Below are positions 53,448 to 62,396 of a DNA stretch of 64,000 nt, piece after piece. A program made the translations under genes and the position numbers. Numbering within the stretch: position 1 is the stretch's first letter; every line of letters begins with the position of its first letter. Origin of the DNA: Vibrio chagasii (GTDB taxonomy: Bacteria > Pseudomonadota > Gammaproteobacteria > Enterobacterales > Vibrionaceae); assembly GCF_002954585.1 (NCBI RefSeq), contig NZ_MSCI01000002.1, positions 1,094,089 to 1,158,088 of the forward strand, written 5' to 3'. Below the pieces are notes generated by a model that saw nothing but the letters and a program-made list of their open reading frames with translations, searched no databases and was not told the origin of the DNA.

Positions 53448-54896
53448 ATGAAAGGTGATATCGGTGTAATTGGCCTAGCAGTAATGGGTCAAAACCTTAT
53501 CCTAAACATGAATGACAACGGCTTTAAAGTTGTTGCTCACAACCGTACTGCTGCGAAAGTAGACGAGTTCCTAGAAGGTCCAGCGAAAGGTACAAACATC
53601 GTTGGTGCTTACTCTCTAGAAGAGCTTGTTGAGAAGCTAGAAGCACCACGTAAAGTGATGCTAATGGTTCGTGCTGGTGCAGTTGTTGATACTTTCATCG
53701 ACAACCTAATTCCACTTCTAGACGAAGGCGACATCATCATTGATGGTGGTAACACTAACTACCCAGACACTAACCGTCGCGTAGCGCACTGTCGTGAAAA
53801 AGGCATCCACTTCATCGGTACTGGTGTATCTGGTGGTGAAGAAGGCGCTCGTTTCGGTCCTTCAATCATGCCAGGCGGCGCAGCTGAAGCTTGGGAAGCG
53901 GTTAAGCCAATCTTCCAAGGTATCTCTGCAAAAACTGACGCTGGCGAGCCATGTTGTGACTGGGTTGGTAACGACGGTGCTGGTCACTTTGTTAAAATGG
54001 TACACAACGGTATCGAATACGGTGACATGCAGCTTATCACTGAAGCTTACCAGTTCATGAAAGACGGTCTTGGTATGTCTGCAGACGAGATGCAAGCTGT
54101 ATTTGCTGATTGGAACAAGACTGAGCTAGACAGCTACCTTGTTGAAATCACTGCTGACATCCTTGGTTACAAAGATGAAGACGGTGAGCCTCTAGTTGAG
54201 AAGATCCTAGACACAGCGGGCCAAAAAGGTACGGGTAAATGGACTGGTATCAACGCACTAGACTTAGGTATTCCACTAACGCTTATCTCTGAGTCTGTAT
54301 TCTCTCGTTGCCTATCTGCACTAAAAGATCAACGTGTTGAAGCTGAAACTCTATTCGGCAAGACAATCACACCAGTTGAAGGTGACAAGCAAGAGTGGGT
54401 TGATGCACTACGTCAAGCGCTACTAGCTTCTAAGATCATCTCTTACGCTCAAGGCTTCATGCTAATGCGCGAAGCGTCTAACGAGAACGGCTGGGATCTA
54501 AACTACGGTAACGTAGCACTAATGTGGCGTGGTGGTTGTATTATCCGTTCTGCATTCCTAGGCAACATCCGTGATGCGTACGAAGCAAACCCAGACATCG
54601 CGTTCCTAGGTTCTGACGAGTACTTCAAAAACATCCTACAAAGCAGCCTAGCGGCATGGCGTAAAGTAGCAGCAAAATCTCTAGAGTCTGGTATCCCAAT
54701 GCCATGTACGATTTCTGCGCTATCTTTCCTAGACGGTTACACAACTGCTCGTCTACCAGCTAACCTGCTTCAAGCTCAACGTGACTACTTCGGTGCTCAC
54801 ACTTACGAGCGTACTGACCGTCCACGTGGTGAGTTCTTCCACACAAACTGGACTGGTACAGGCGGCGACACTGCTTCTACAACTTACGACGTATAA
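53448..54896 (+). CDS. gnd: 6-phosphogluconate dehydrogenase (decarboxylating)
   Basis: Oxidises 6-phosphogluconate to ribulose 5-phosphate with CO2 release and NADPH. The 482-residue protein has G-V-I-G-L-A-V-M-G-Q-N-L at 5-16, the active-site block G-A-G-H-F-V-K-M-V-H-N-G-I-E near 180-193 and the C-terminal G-R-x-x-x tail region. Codon use is strongly biased (CTA, GCA, GGT, AAC), as in highly expressed Vibrio genes, more so than zwf. AAGGAGATATAAATA is an excellent ribosome binding site. It ends the operon. Confidence 0.98.
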   Translation: MKGDIGVIGLAVMGQNLILNMNDNGFKVVAHNRTAAKVDEFLEGPAKGTNIVGAYSLEELVEKLEAPRKVMLMVRAGAVVDTFIDNLIPLLDEGDIIIDGGNTNYPDTNRRVAHCREKGIHFIGTGVSGGEEGARFGPSIMPGGAAEAWEAVKPIFQGISAKTDAGEPCCDWVGNDGAGHFVKMVHNGIEYGDMQLITEAYQFMKDGLGMSADEMQAVFADWNKTELDSYLVEITADILGYKDEDGEPLVEKILDTAGQKGTGKWTGINALDLGIPLTLISESVFSRCLSALKDQRVEAETLFGKTITPVEGDKQEWVDALRQALLASKIISYAQGFMLMREASNENGWDLNYGNVALMWRGGCIIRSAFLGNIRDAYEANPDIAFLGSDEYFKNILQSSLAAWRKVAAKSLESGIPMPCTISALSFLDGYTTARLPANLLQAQRDYFGAHTYERTDRPRGEFFHTNWTGTGGDTASTTYDV

Positions 54897-54952
54897 TCCT
54901 AGCGAGAAGTTGTTAAGAGCTCAGGCGCTCTAAAATGTGAAAGCTAGAAATC

Positions 54953-54980
54953 AAAAGGATGCCAATTGGCATCCTTTTTT
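54953..54980 (+). terminator. zwf-pgl-gnd terminator
   Basis: AAAAGGATGCCAA (54953-54965) pairs with TTGGCATCCTTTT, forming a palindromic stem followed by more T residues. Confidence 0.9.
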
Positions 54981-55037
54981 GTTGGCTGCGGTTTAGTTAA
55001 CGCTTGATATTAGATTGAGATCTTGCAGGGTAAGTAC

Positions 55038-55305
55038 TAGGGCGTGTTGATCTTTCGTGGTTAAATTTTGTTCGAGATAAAAGCGTTTTAATCGCGGCGA
55101 GGGGGAAGTGGCCTAGTCATTCTAAGCAAATCTCCCTCAACAAAGAGTAAAACGCTTTTAGTCGAACCCTTCGGGCAGCGTTTGCTGGTCATTTCTACTG
55201 CGTTATCGGCTTCTCATGTAGGCTAGCTACACGTCAAAGCCTCTGCCTTGTATAAATACCCAGCAACTCGCTGCAAAAACCAGTTCGAAAGAACAACACG
55301 CCCTA
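55038..55305. mobile_element. MITE-like element with terminal inverted repeats
   Basis: About 268 bases bounded by TAGGGCGTGTTGATCTTTCG and its near-perfect inverse ending CACGCCCTA (one mismatch in 20). TA flanks both ends of the GGGCG...CGCCC core. Inside, AAAAGCGTTTTA (55079-55090) pairs with TAAAACGCTTTT (55148-55159), with further pairing GAGGG/CCCTC within that hairpin. There is no coding frame. Similar repeats recur in Vibrio intergenic DNA as far as I recall, which would fit a non-autonomous element moved in trans. The right end lies 2 bases from the stop codon of the HD-GYP gene. Confidence 0.75.
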
Positions 55306-55306
55306 A

Positions 55307-56455
55307 CTAAGCTGTCATGGCTTGCGGTTGAATATCGTCGTTATATTGCTTTCTAATTGACAGGAAGTAGTCGAGGTTCTGTTTCAGTGCTTTGACACAC
55401 TGTGGGTCAAACATCGAACCGTTGTGTACCTCTATGTATTCCATCACTTCATTTAATGTCCATGCTCTTTTATAGGCTCTCTTACTCATTAGCGCATCAA
55501 ACACATCCGCTAATGTCACTATTCTGGCTTCCAACGGTATGGCTTGTCCTTTTAAGGCGTCGGGTAGGCCTGAACCATCAAACCTTTCATGGTGATGACG
55601 CACGATATTCTTGATGAACTGAATTTCTTTTGAACACATTGAACTGTGGTGAGATAGCGAAACCACATCGTTAATCATGTCTTCCCCATATAACGTATGG
55701 TTGTTCATTATCGCTCTTTCCTCATCGGAGAAACGCTCGGTACTGAACAATACATTATCTGGAATTCGGTATTTCCCGATATCGTGAAAGGGTGCATATA
55801 AGCGAATACGATGAATGAACTGGTGGGTAATCTCTGTGTTTGTATTTGATAGGGTTCGAGCCAATTGTTCACTGTATTTGCCCATTCTAATCAGATGATC
55901 TTTGGTTTCCGGATCGCGAGCGTGTCCCATATTCAGTGCAATTGCTAAGGAAGATTGGAAGTGACGTTGCCGCTCGAACAGTTGAATGAACAAGCTTGAG
56001 ATGACTTGAGTGAGATAAGCCATATCGCATTGTATTGATGATTTAGATAAGAACCCAATCGATGAGGCATTCACGAATACAAACCCAAGATTATGTTCTT
56101 GATAGTGAATAGGGGTTGTGTAACTGCTCTGATGGCCGAGCTTTAATAAATGGCAAGTTTGCTCTGTTGGTGGAGTCGAGCTGAGATCATGAATGATGCG
56201 AGTATCGAGAGATTCTGCTAATCGGGACAACGCTGATTCTGGTTTTATTTCTAGATCAATATAACGATGTTCAGCTTCTTTACTCAGGGCATCTGACACA
56301 AAATAGTTCGATGCTCTATTGTCACTGCATAATATGACCGAGAGCCGTGATAATGAGGGGTAATGTTCACGAGCTAGCCGGAAAAGGTCATCTACGATGG
56401 CGATAATGTCCTTATCCTGTGCGGCTAATCTATTGATCTGGGAGTAGTCAAACAT
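55307..56455 (-). CDS. GAF-like/HD-GYP domain protein, probable c-di-GMP phosphodiesterase
   Basis: A cytoplasmic protein of 382 residues. Residues 15-165 form a GAF-like sensor and 170-360 an HD-GYP domain: H-D-I-G-K near 224-228, then N-H-T-L-Y-G-E near 252-258, H-H-H-E-R-F-D-G-S-G-L-P near 287-298 and L-A-D-V-F-D-A. The hallmark GYP is G-L-P here, a Tyr-to-Leu change that may affect activity. The ATG at 56455 is favoured; a TTG four codons earlier has AAAGG closer to it. The MITE-like element abuts its stop codon. Confidence 0.88.
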   Translation of the reverse strand: MFDYSQINRLAAQDKDIIAIVDDLFRLAREHYPSLSRLSVILCSDNRASNYFVSDALSKEAEHRYIDLEIKPESALSRLAESLDTRIIHDLSSTPPTEQTCHLLKLGHQSSYTTPIHYQEHNLGFVFVNASSIGFLSKSSIQCDMAYLTQVISSLFIQLFERQRHFQSSLAIALNMGHARDPETKDHLIRMGKYSEQLARTLSNTNTEITHQFIHRIRLYAPFHDIGKYRIPDNVLFSTERFSDEERAIMNNHTLYGEDMINDVVSLSHHSSMCSKEIQFIKNIVRHHHERFDGSGLPDALKGQAIPLEARIVTLADVFDALMSKRAYKRAWTLNEVMEYIEVHNGSMFDPQCVKALKQNLDYFLSIRKQYNDDIQPQAMTA

Positions 56456-56855
56456 GTTGCAAGCCAACCTTTAATTATAGTTATATCATTGTTTAGTAGG
56501 GGGGTTTTTATTTTTCGACGTTACTCAAACCATAGCACTGCGTGCGGATAAAAGACAATAACAATAAAAAAATAAAGGTTATTTCAGTTTGTTCTCATCA
56601 TTTTTGTTAACTCGTACTTTTGTTTGTGTAGGTCCAAACAGCAGCTAGACCAAATGTTGAGTGTCAGAGCATTTAATGAACGTTTTAAAATTAAATGAAA
56701 AGATAAATAGGATAACCAACGTGCTTTATGCCATCATAACGACATAGATAAGGGCAATGGACATAATGCCTAAGTGATCGAGCAAGAAGCGGTCAGTGAT
56801 GACGGCGTTCTCGCGTATATTCAAGGCGTTGATCTGCCTTGAAAAAGGTAATGTT
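56456..56855. other. Divergent intergenic region
   Basis: About 400 bases between the HD-GYP gene and the VF530-type gene. It should hold both promoters; no coding frame or operator is convincing. Confidence 0.4.
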
Positions 56856-57269
56856 ATGACTGAAGAAGAAAGAATCGAACTGCAACGAAATAACCCACTG
56901 CATGGTTTAAAGCTTGAAACCATGATCACTGAATTAGTGGACCATTATGGTTGGGAGATTTTAGATGCAGCAATGCGTATGAACTGCTTTAACACTAAGC
57001 CAACCATCGCAAGCGCTGTTAAGTACCTTAAGAAGACTGAGTGGGCTCGTGAAAAGGTTGAAAACTTCTATCTTTACCGTTTCAAGCGTATGCCTAAAGC
57101 GTCGGATATTGAATACCAAATGCCCCCACGTTCACGTACATTCCGCCACGGGCTCGAACCTCGTGAGCCTATGGAGCTAACAGTCGAGTCGATTCAAGCT
57201 TCTCAAGCGAAAGCGGCTTCTGCATTTAAAGCTCGTCGTGGCGGCAACGGTCGTAATTTTCGTCGTTAA
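56856..57269 (+). CDS. VF530 family (DUF2132) DNA-binding-like protein
   Basis: A 137-residue basic protein. Residues 10-70 carry the VF530 motif set: N-N-P-L-H-G-L-K-L-E near 11-20, L-V-D-H-Y-G-W near 27-33, M-N-C-F-N-T-K-P-T near 42-50 and S-A-V-K-Y-L-K-K-T-E-W-A-R near 53-65. The C-terminus is rich in Arg and Gly (A-R-R-G-G-N-G-R), as in nucleic-acid-binding tails. Structural work on VF530 suggested DNA binding; function is otherwise unknown. AAAAAGGTAATGTT precedes the chosen ATG. Confidence 0.88.
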   Translation: MTEEERIELQRNNPLHGLKLETMITELVDHYGWEILDAAMRMNCFNTKPTIASAVKYLKKTEWAREKVENFYLYRFKRMPKASDIEYQMPPRSRTFRHGLEPREPMELTVESIQASQAKAASAFKARRGGNGRNFRR

Positions 57270-57273
57270 TAAG

Positions 57274-57300
57274 AAGGCGTCGATAAATTGGACGCCTTTA
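57274..57300 (+). terminator. Terminator of the VF530-type gene
   Basis: AAGGCGTC (57274-57281) pairs with GACGCCTT (57291-57298). A second hairpin follows at 57342-57365. Confidence 0.75.
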
Positions 57301-57341
57301 GAGACGAGCGTTACGCCAAGAAAGCGCTGACCACAAAATAC

Positions 57342-57367
57342 AAAAGGAGCCTAAGCGCTCCTTTTTT
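57342..57367. terminator. Second, bidirectional terminator
   Basis: AAAAGGAGC (57342-57350) pairs with GCTCCTTTT (57357-57365), followed by TT. It suits the small membrane protein gene coming from the other side. Confidence 0.8.
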
Positions 57368-57395
57368 CGTGTATTCAGCTTAGTGCTGTTAAGTT

Positions 57396-57563
57396 TTAAG
57401 CTTCGCGATTTCTCTTTTGGTTCTTCCAGATATCGACGACATAAACGATGGCGCTGACCAGTAAGAAGAGCGCAGATACAGAAAAAAGAGCAGGCATTTT
57501 TAGGATCCACGCGAACGTTGCGGCAAGAAAAGCCACAAAGCAAATGAGTCGACTTGATGACAT
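57396..57563 (-). CDS. Small two-helix membrane protein
   Basis: A 55-residue protein beginning M-S-S-S-R-L-I-C-F. Two hydrophobic helices (about 6-22 and 25-44) are followed by a basic C-terminal tail (W-K-N-Q-K-R-N-R-E-A). A terminator lies 30 bases past the stop. The AGGAGG at about 57591-57596 is too far from the ATG, so a slightly upstream non-ATG start cannot be excluded. Its hydrophobic-helix-then-basic-tail pattern makes chance coding unlikely. The function is unknown. Confidence 0.6.
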   Translation of the reverse strand: MSSSRLICFVAFLAATFAWILKMPALFSVSALFLLVSAIVYVVDIWKNQKRNREA

Positions 57564-57810
57564 GACATGACCGAGTTTAATGTTTATAACGCCTCCTAAT
57601 GAAGTCTCATTTTCGACAGGAGAATTATCCCACTTTGCTCATAATAAAGGCTAAAAAATAGCCTAAATTAATATCAAATTTACTAATTCGATGACGGTAT
57701 TCACACATTCCAAGCTGGCTACTATATAAGTAATAGAATAGCGGTCTGGCTAGTTCGAGAGTAAAGTTGTGTAGATAGTCACTCTTGCATGAGTAACAAA
57801 AATTCTTCGT

Positions 57811-58569
57811 TTAACTGGTGTAAAAAAAGTAAGCCGTGATTAAGAAACTAGCAATGATCACTGTATTTCGAACGTATTGTTGCGGAATACGACGGGAGAC
57901 TTTGGCTGAGTAATAACCACCAACTAAGGTTCCCATCAAAACTGCTATACCCGATGGCCAGTCAATCGAACCTTTGACAATAAAAAAGACTATCGCAGTA
58001 AGGGAAGCACAAGCCGAAACCAATAACTTGATGCCATTCATAACATTAATATTGGTGTAGCCAGCTAGAGCCAAGTAGCTCAATGTCACTATGCCTAAAC
58101 CCGCATTGAAATAGCCCCCGTAGATACAAACAATCAGTAGTAACAATGCTGAAAAAAATGCCCCAGCGCTGGTGGCGTGTTTGTGTTTCGCGGTTGCTTG
58201 CTTAAGCCATTTGTTTAGTGTCCCACCAAAGGTAAACAGTAGTGCGGCAAAAAGCAGTAACCAAGGCACGGAATGGGTAAATAGAGCCTCTGGCGTGTGC
58301 AGTAACAAGAAAGCACCAATACCGCCACCTAACACGCATAAAGCGATAACGAGTTTGAGTTGCTTGGTACCGGATTGAATCTCATGACGTAACGCGTATG
58401 CGCCACTGATGTAGCCGGCACAAGAGGCGAAAGTATTCGTGGCGTTGGCCGCAATCGGAGGGACGCCTGCAAACAATAGAGCAGGGAAGGTTATGAAGCT
58501 GCCACCTCCTGCAATAGAGTTAAGCACACCACCAATTACTCCTGACAAAAATAGAACCAACCAATCCAT
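57811..58569 (-). CDS. TSUP (TauE/SafE) family membrane exporter
   Basis: A 252-residue inner-membrane protein with seven to eight helices. The family motif G-G-V-L-N-S-I-A-G-G-G-S-F-I-T-F-P near 13-29 is the YfcA-like version, followed by A-A-N-A-T-N-T near 39-45 and G-G-Y-F-N-A-G-L-G in the second half. Substrate unknown; organic acids or sulfur oxyanions are usual in the family. It is distinct from the TSUP protein at 27997, which has the G-I-G-G-G version. The gene is transcribed alone. Confidence 0.88.
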   Translation of the reverse strand: MDWLVLFLSGVIGGVLNSIAGGGSFITFPALLFAGVPPIAANATNTFASCAGYISGAYALRHEIQSGTKQLKLVIALCVLGGGIGAFLLLHTPEALFTHSVPWLLLFAALLFTFGGTLNKWLKQATAKHKHATSAGAFFSALLLLIVCIYGGYFNAGLGIVTLSYLALAGYTNINVMNGIKLLVSACASLTAIVFFIVKGSIDWPSGIAVLMGTLVGGYYSAKVSRRIPQQYVRNTVIIASFLITAYFFYTS

Positions 58570-58709
58570 AGTTTTGAATCCAACGCGTTAAATGACTGGT
58601 TACCTTACTTTATTTTGTTAAGAATATCAGAGCTGAGCGTTTTAAAAGCGTGAGTTTGTGAGTTTGCTACCATCTTAAAGCCGTGTTTATTCTCAGCGGA
58701 GGATAAAAA

Positions 58710-58734
58710 AAAGGAGCCAGAGGCTCCTTTAGGG
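58710..58734. terminator. Terminator of tctCBA
   Basis: AAAGGAGCC (58710-58718) pairs with GGCTCCTTT (58722-58730) around AGA. The A run before it (GATAAAAAAAAGG) gives a T run for the minus-strand tct transcript. Confidence 0.85.
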
Positions 58735-58765
58735 TTTCGAACTTTGTACCATGTGTGAGTGTTGA

Positions 58766-60286
58766 TTACACCTCGACAGGTTTTGCTCTAAAGCTCTTGA
58801 AGAGCTTAACCAGAATCGGGCTTGCAAGAACCAACACGGCTAGGATCGTGAATGTCATCGTAATTGGTCTTTCCCAAAGGAAGCTCAGTTCACCATCACT
58901 GATCATCAGTGCTCGTCTTAAGTTCTCTTCCATCAAACCACCTAAGATAAAGCCAAGCAGTAGCGGTGCGAGAGGGAAGTTAGCCAGCCTCAATGCAATG
59001 GCTGCCATCGCAATAATCAGCATCACAAATACATCCATGGTATTGAAAGAGACCAAGTAAACACCTGTGATTGAGAAGAACAAAATCATTGGTAGCAATA
59101 CGGTTCTCGGTACAGCCAACAGTTTAGAAATGTACGGGATAAGCGGTAGGTTCAAGATAACCAGTACGATGTTACCAAAGTACATAGAGATGATTACTGA
59201 CCAGAATACATCTGGATGCTCAACAAATAGACGAGGACCCGGCTGAATACCGTAAGCGATTAACGCGCCAAGCATGATAGCTGTTGTACCAGACCCAGGA
59301 ATACCAAGCGTTAGCAGTGGTACGAATGAGCCGCTTGATGCTGCGTTGTTTGCCGATTCGGGAGCAACAAGACCGCGAATGCTTCCTTGACCAAATTCTT
59401 TCTGTTTGTCTTTTGGTGCAAGGCTGCGCTCCATGCCGTAACTGAGGAATGCCGCAATAGTGGCACCTGCGCCCGGTAGTACACCTGTAAAGAAGCCAAG
59501 GATTGAAGAGCGAATGGAAACCGGCGCGACTTCTTTGATCTCTTCTTTGGTCACTTTCATGCTACCGATATCAGACATCTTTTGGCTTTCTTCAGCACTG
59601 GTGTCTTTTTCTGGTTTAAGAATGCCCATTAAGGTTTCGCCCAGAGCAAAGGTTGCCATCGCAAGTAGTAGGAAGCTAAAACCGTCCATTAAGTCTGTTA
59701 GGCCGAATGTGAAACGCTCGACCCCAACACCTTTGTCGATACCTACGGTTGATAGCATTAAGCCTAAGATAGTCATCATCCACGCTTTGATAACCTGACC
59801 CGGGCCAGCAAATGCTGCTACAGCAGAGAGACCTAATAGCATCAGTGCAAAGTAGTCAGAAGACTGGAAACTCAGTGATACGCTTGCTAAAGCCGGAGCC
59901 GCGATTAATAGCATGATTGCTGAAAGCGTACCGCCAGTAAAAGAAGAGTACGCAGCAAGGGCTAGTGCTTTACCTGCTTGGCCTTTTTGCGCCATTGGGT
60001 AGCCGTCGAAAGCGGTTACAACTGTTGAAGAACAACCTGGAGCGTTGATTAGGATTGATGACGTCGAGCCGCCAAATACCGCGCCATAGTAAACACCCGC
60101 CATCAAGATAAGGCCAGAAGAAGGATCTAGACCGTAGGTGATAGGGATCATTAGAGCAATCGCTGAAATTGGACCTAATCCTGGAAGCATACCGATGAAG
60201 GTACCAACGAAACAGCCCACGATAACCATCATGATGTTCATTGGCATCACGGCGGTTGAAAGTCCTTGTAAAATTCCGTCTAACAT
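58766..60286 (-). CDS. tctA: Tripartite tricarboxylate transporter, large membrane subunit
   Basis: A 506-residue membrane protein with about ten to twelve helices. TctA hallmarks are G-L-G-P-I-S-A-I-A-L-M-I-P near 36-48, G-A-V-F-G-G-S-T-S-S-I-L-I-N near 69-82 and the repeat-like G-I-P-G-S-G-T-T-A-I near 330-339. It forms the sodium- or proton-driven channel for tricarboxylates such as citrate. It begins 10 bases after tctB. Confidence 0.95.
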   Translation of the reverse strand: MLDGILQGLSTAVMPMNIMMVIVGCFVGTFIGMLPGLGPISAIALMIPITYGLDPSSGLILMAGVYYGAVFGGSTSSILINAPGCSSTVVTAFDGYPMAQKGQAGKALALAAYSSFTGGTLSAIMLLIAAPALASVSLSFQSSDYFALMLLGLSAVAAFAGPGQVIKAWMMTILGLMLSTVGIDKGVGVERFTFGLTDLMDGFSFLLLAMATFALGETLMGILKPEKDTSAEESQKMSDIGSMKVTKEEIKEVAPVSIRSSILGFFTGVLPGAGATIAAFLSYGMERSLAPKDKQKEFGQGSIRGLVAPESANNAASSGSFVPLLTLGIPGSGTTAIMLGALIAYGIQPGPRLFVEHPDVFWSVIISMYFGNIVLVILNLPLIPYISKLLAVPRTVLLPMILFFSITGVYLVSFNTMDVFVMLIIAMAAIALRLANFPLAPLLLGFILGGLMEENLRRALMISDGELSFLWERPITMTFTILAVLVLASPILVKLFKSFRAKPVEV

Positions 60287-60296
60287 AATGTTGTCC

Positions 60297-60803
60297 CTAC
60301 CAAAGAGTGAAGATTAAACCAGGCTCTAGGTAGATATCTAAGCCTTGAGTTAAAAGAAGAAAGAATGCGATCACGAAAGGAAACGATGCGCCAAACAAGA
60401 TTGACTTGCGGCGCTCTCCCAGTAGGTAAAAGCCAGCAAGCAAAAAGAAACTTGTTGCTAAAACGAAGCCTAGGTATGTCAGTCCAATGCCGTAAAACGC
60501 CATTAGCACTAAGAAACCAATCAGTAGTTTCCAGTTCAAAGGCGCGGTTTCACACTTAAGCTTTTTGTCTGGTTGGCCAGTAACAAGCAAAATTAGTGAA
60601 AGGCCGATGCCAATGAAAGTCAGTAGGGTAGGCAATGTTCTTGCAGTAAAGGGTTCGTACTCATCACCGGGAAATAGCGGAATTAGGGTAGTTTGGTAGC
60701 CGTAGCACAAGCACGCTAGCATGAAGATCATTGCGCCGAGACGATCACTCGAAAGCAGAGACTCTTTGCTAAAAAATTTGGTTGGTAAGTCCGACATATC
60801 CAA
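60297..60803 (-). CDS. tctB: Tripartite tricarboxylate transporter, small membrane subunit
   Basis: A 168-residue membrane protein with four helices (about 24-42, 58-75, 93-123, 134-160), the length and topology of TctB. Sequence conservation in this family is low, so the call rests on size, topology and position between tctC and tctA. It is needed with TctA for transport. Confidence 0.9.
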   Translation of the reverse strand: MDMSDLPTKFFSKESLLSSDRLGAMIFMLACLCYGYQTTLIPLFPGDEYEPFTARTLPTLLTFIGIGLSLILLVTGQPDKKLKCETAPLNWKLLIGFLVLMAFYGIGLTYLGFVLATSFFLLAGFYLLGERRKSILFGASFPFVIAFFLLLTQGLDIYLEPGLIFTLW

Positions 60804-61008
60804 CTCCGTTTGGGGTGTGTAGAAAGTAAAAAAAGCCGTATATGAGCGAGTTAATGAGTAATGTCTGGGATCACTAACCGAAAGTAAGCGAATTACAGTG
60901 CTGCTTTAGCCACTTGCGTGTACAACGAATCGGCAAGCTTTGGTAATACGTTACTAATAAACAAAGGAGTTTTAGTAAACTCATGTACGGCGAAACAAGG
61001 AAAGAGTA

Positions 61009-61028
61009 AGAGGGCACTATGACCCTCT
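61009..61028 (-). terminator. Intercistronic hairpin after tctC
   Basis: AGAGGG (61009-61014) pairs with CCCTCT (61023-61028) 11 bases after the tctC stop. It lacks a T run, so it is more likely a partial terminator or RNA-stabilising hairpin that keeps the binding protein in excess over TctBA. Confidence 0.5.
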
Positions 61029-61039
61029 ATCGTTATTGG

Positions 61040-62011
61040 TTACTTCAAAAAACCTAGCTCACGCATTAGGTCGCCCATCTGTTTTTCTTGATCTTCTAAG
61101 AAGGCGTAGAAGTCTTTGTCGGCTTTGTAGTTATCGATCCAACCGTTACGGTCACGAACCACTTGCCACTCATCGGTTTTGTACATTTTTCCTAACGCTT
61201 CGTTCCACTCATCGATCTTCGCTTGGCTTGTGTTTGGAGCCGCGAAGAAACCACGCCAGTTCGCAAATACAGTTTCATTGCCGTACTCGGTTAGTGTTGG
61301 GATATCTGGTGCTGCTTCAAGACGTTTTGGTGCCGTTACTGCCAGTACTTTTACTTGTCCTGATTTAGACATCTCTAGTACTTCACCAAGACCGGTTGAT
61401 AGGAGTTGTGTCTCACCAGAAAGCAGTGCTGCCATCGCTTTACCACCAGCATCGTAGGCGATGTAACGAACTTTCTTAGCATCAAAGCCTTCACCTTTAA
61501 ATGCCGCTGCAACCACTAGGTGATCCATGCTGCCTCGTGCAGAGCCACCAGCGATTTTTACCTTACGAGGGTTACTTTCGAATTCTTTTACTACGTCTTC
61601 CCAAGTGTTGTATTTAGAATCCGCAGACGCAACGATCGCACCATAGTCAGCAATCGTTGCAGCAACTGGTGTTAGGTCGCGGAAAGATTGAGGGAAGATA
61701 CCTGTTAGTGAGCGAACAACGATAGGGGTGGAGTTCACCATCAATGTGTCTTCTTGACGTTGTGCCGTTTCAATTAGATGAGCAATTGCTTTACCGCCGC
61801 CGCCACCAGATAGGTTTTGGAAAGAGACATTTTCTACGATGTCTGATTTCACCAGTACATCACCAGTACCACGCGCTGTCATATCCCAACCGCCACCAGC
61901 GCCGCCAGGGATTAGGAAGTGGATTTTTTCTACGTCTGCAGCAAAAGTGTTGAAAGAAAAGGTTGCTGCGATAATAGAAGCCGCAAGAGTAGGTTTCAGT
62001 GCCTTGAACAT
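61040..62011 (-). CDS. tctC: Tripartite tricarboxylate transporter, periplasmic binding protein
   Basis: A 323-residue binding protein with a signal peptide (1-24, ending T-F-A-A). Residues 30-50 contain F-L-I-P-G-G-A-G-G-G-W-D, the ligand-loop motif of the TctC/Bug family, and A-G-G-S-A-R-G-S-M-D-H lies near 160-170. It captures tricarboxylate or a related acid in the periplasm for TctAB. It is first in tctCBA, with 236 bases before tctB. Confidence 0.93.
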   Translation of the reverse strand: MFKALKPTLAASIIAATFSFNTFAADVEKIHFLIPGGAGGGWDMTARGTGDVLVKSDIVENVSFQNLSGGGGGKAIAHLIETAQRQEDTLMVNSTPIVVRSLTGIFPQSFRDLTPVAATIADYGAIVASADSKYNTWEDVVKEFESNPRKVKIAGGSARGSMDHLVVAAAFKGEGFDAKKVRYIAYDAGGKAMAALLSGETQLLSTGLGEVLEMSKSGQVKVLAVTAPKRLEAAPDIPTLTEYGNETVFANWRGFFAAPNTSQAKIDEWNEALGKMYKTDEWQVVRDRNGWIDNYKADKDFYAFLEDQEKQMGDLMRELGFLK

Positions 62012-62396
62012 GGTTCACGTTCCTTATGTAGGGGATCTCTTCAATGGAGAGAAACTTATGTTTTATATCTAGCTGCTAAACATCACTCTCGGGTGCTGCT
62101 CAGCAGGTGAAGTTAAAGTTAACGGCGTGTTAACAAAGTGTCTTCAATGCGGCGATATTGGGAATAAAGAACTTTGGGTGAATAAAGTTCATAAAGTTCA
62201 CGGGAAGTGATAAGAGATTCATTTATATTGATAAATATCACTTAAATTAGAGGATAGTGCGACGTAGAGAACAGTATAAGAAGCGTACAACACATGGGTC
62301 TAAGTTTCTATTGAAGGGGTAGATATGACGTAGTAAAAAAGATAAATGTATCACGGATGTTAAATTTCCAAGCTGGAATTATTCAAGGATAGAATA
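62012..62396. promoter_or_regulatory. Divergent regulatory region tctC / Cache sensor gene
   Basis: 385 bases with no gene. Direct repeats of ATAAAGTTCA-like sequence occur near 62181-62200 (AATAAAGTTC, ATAAAGTTCA) and may be binding sites for a regulator of tct. This is inference. Confidence 0.4.
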
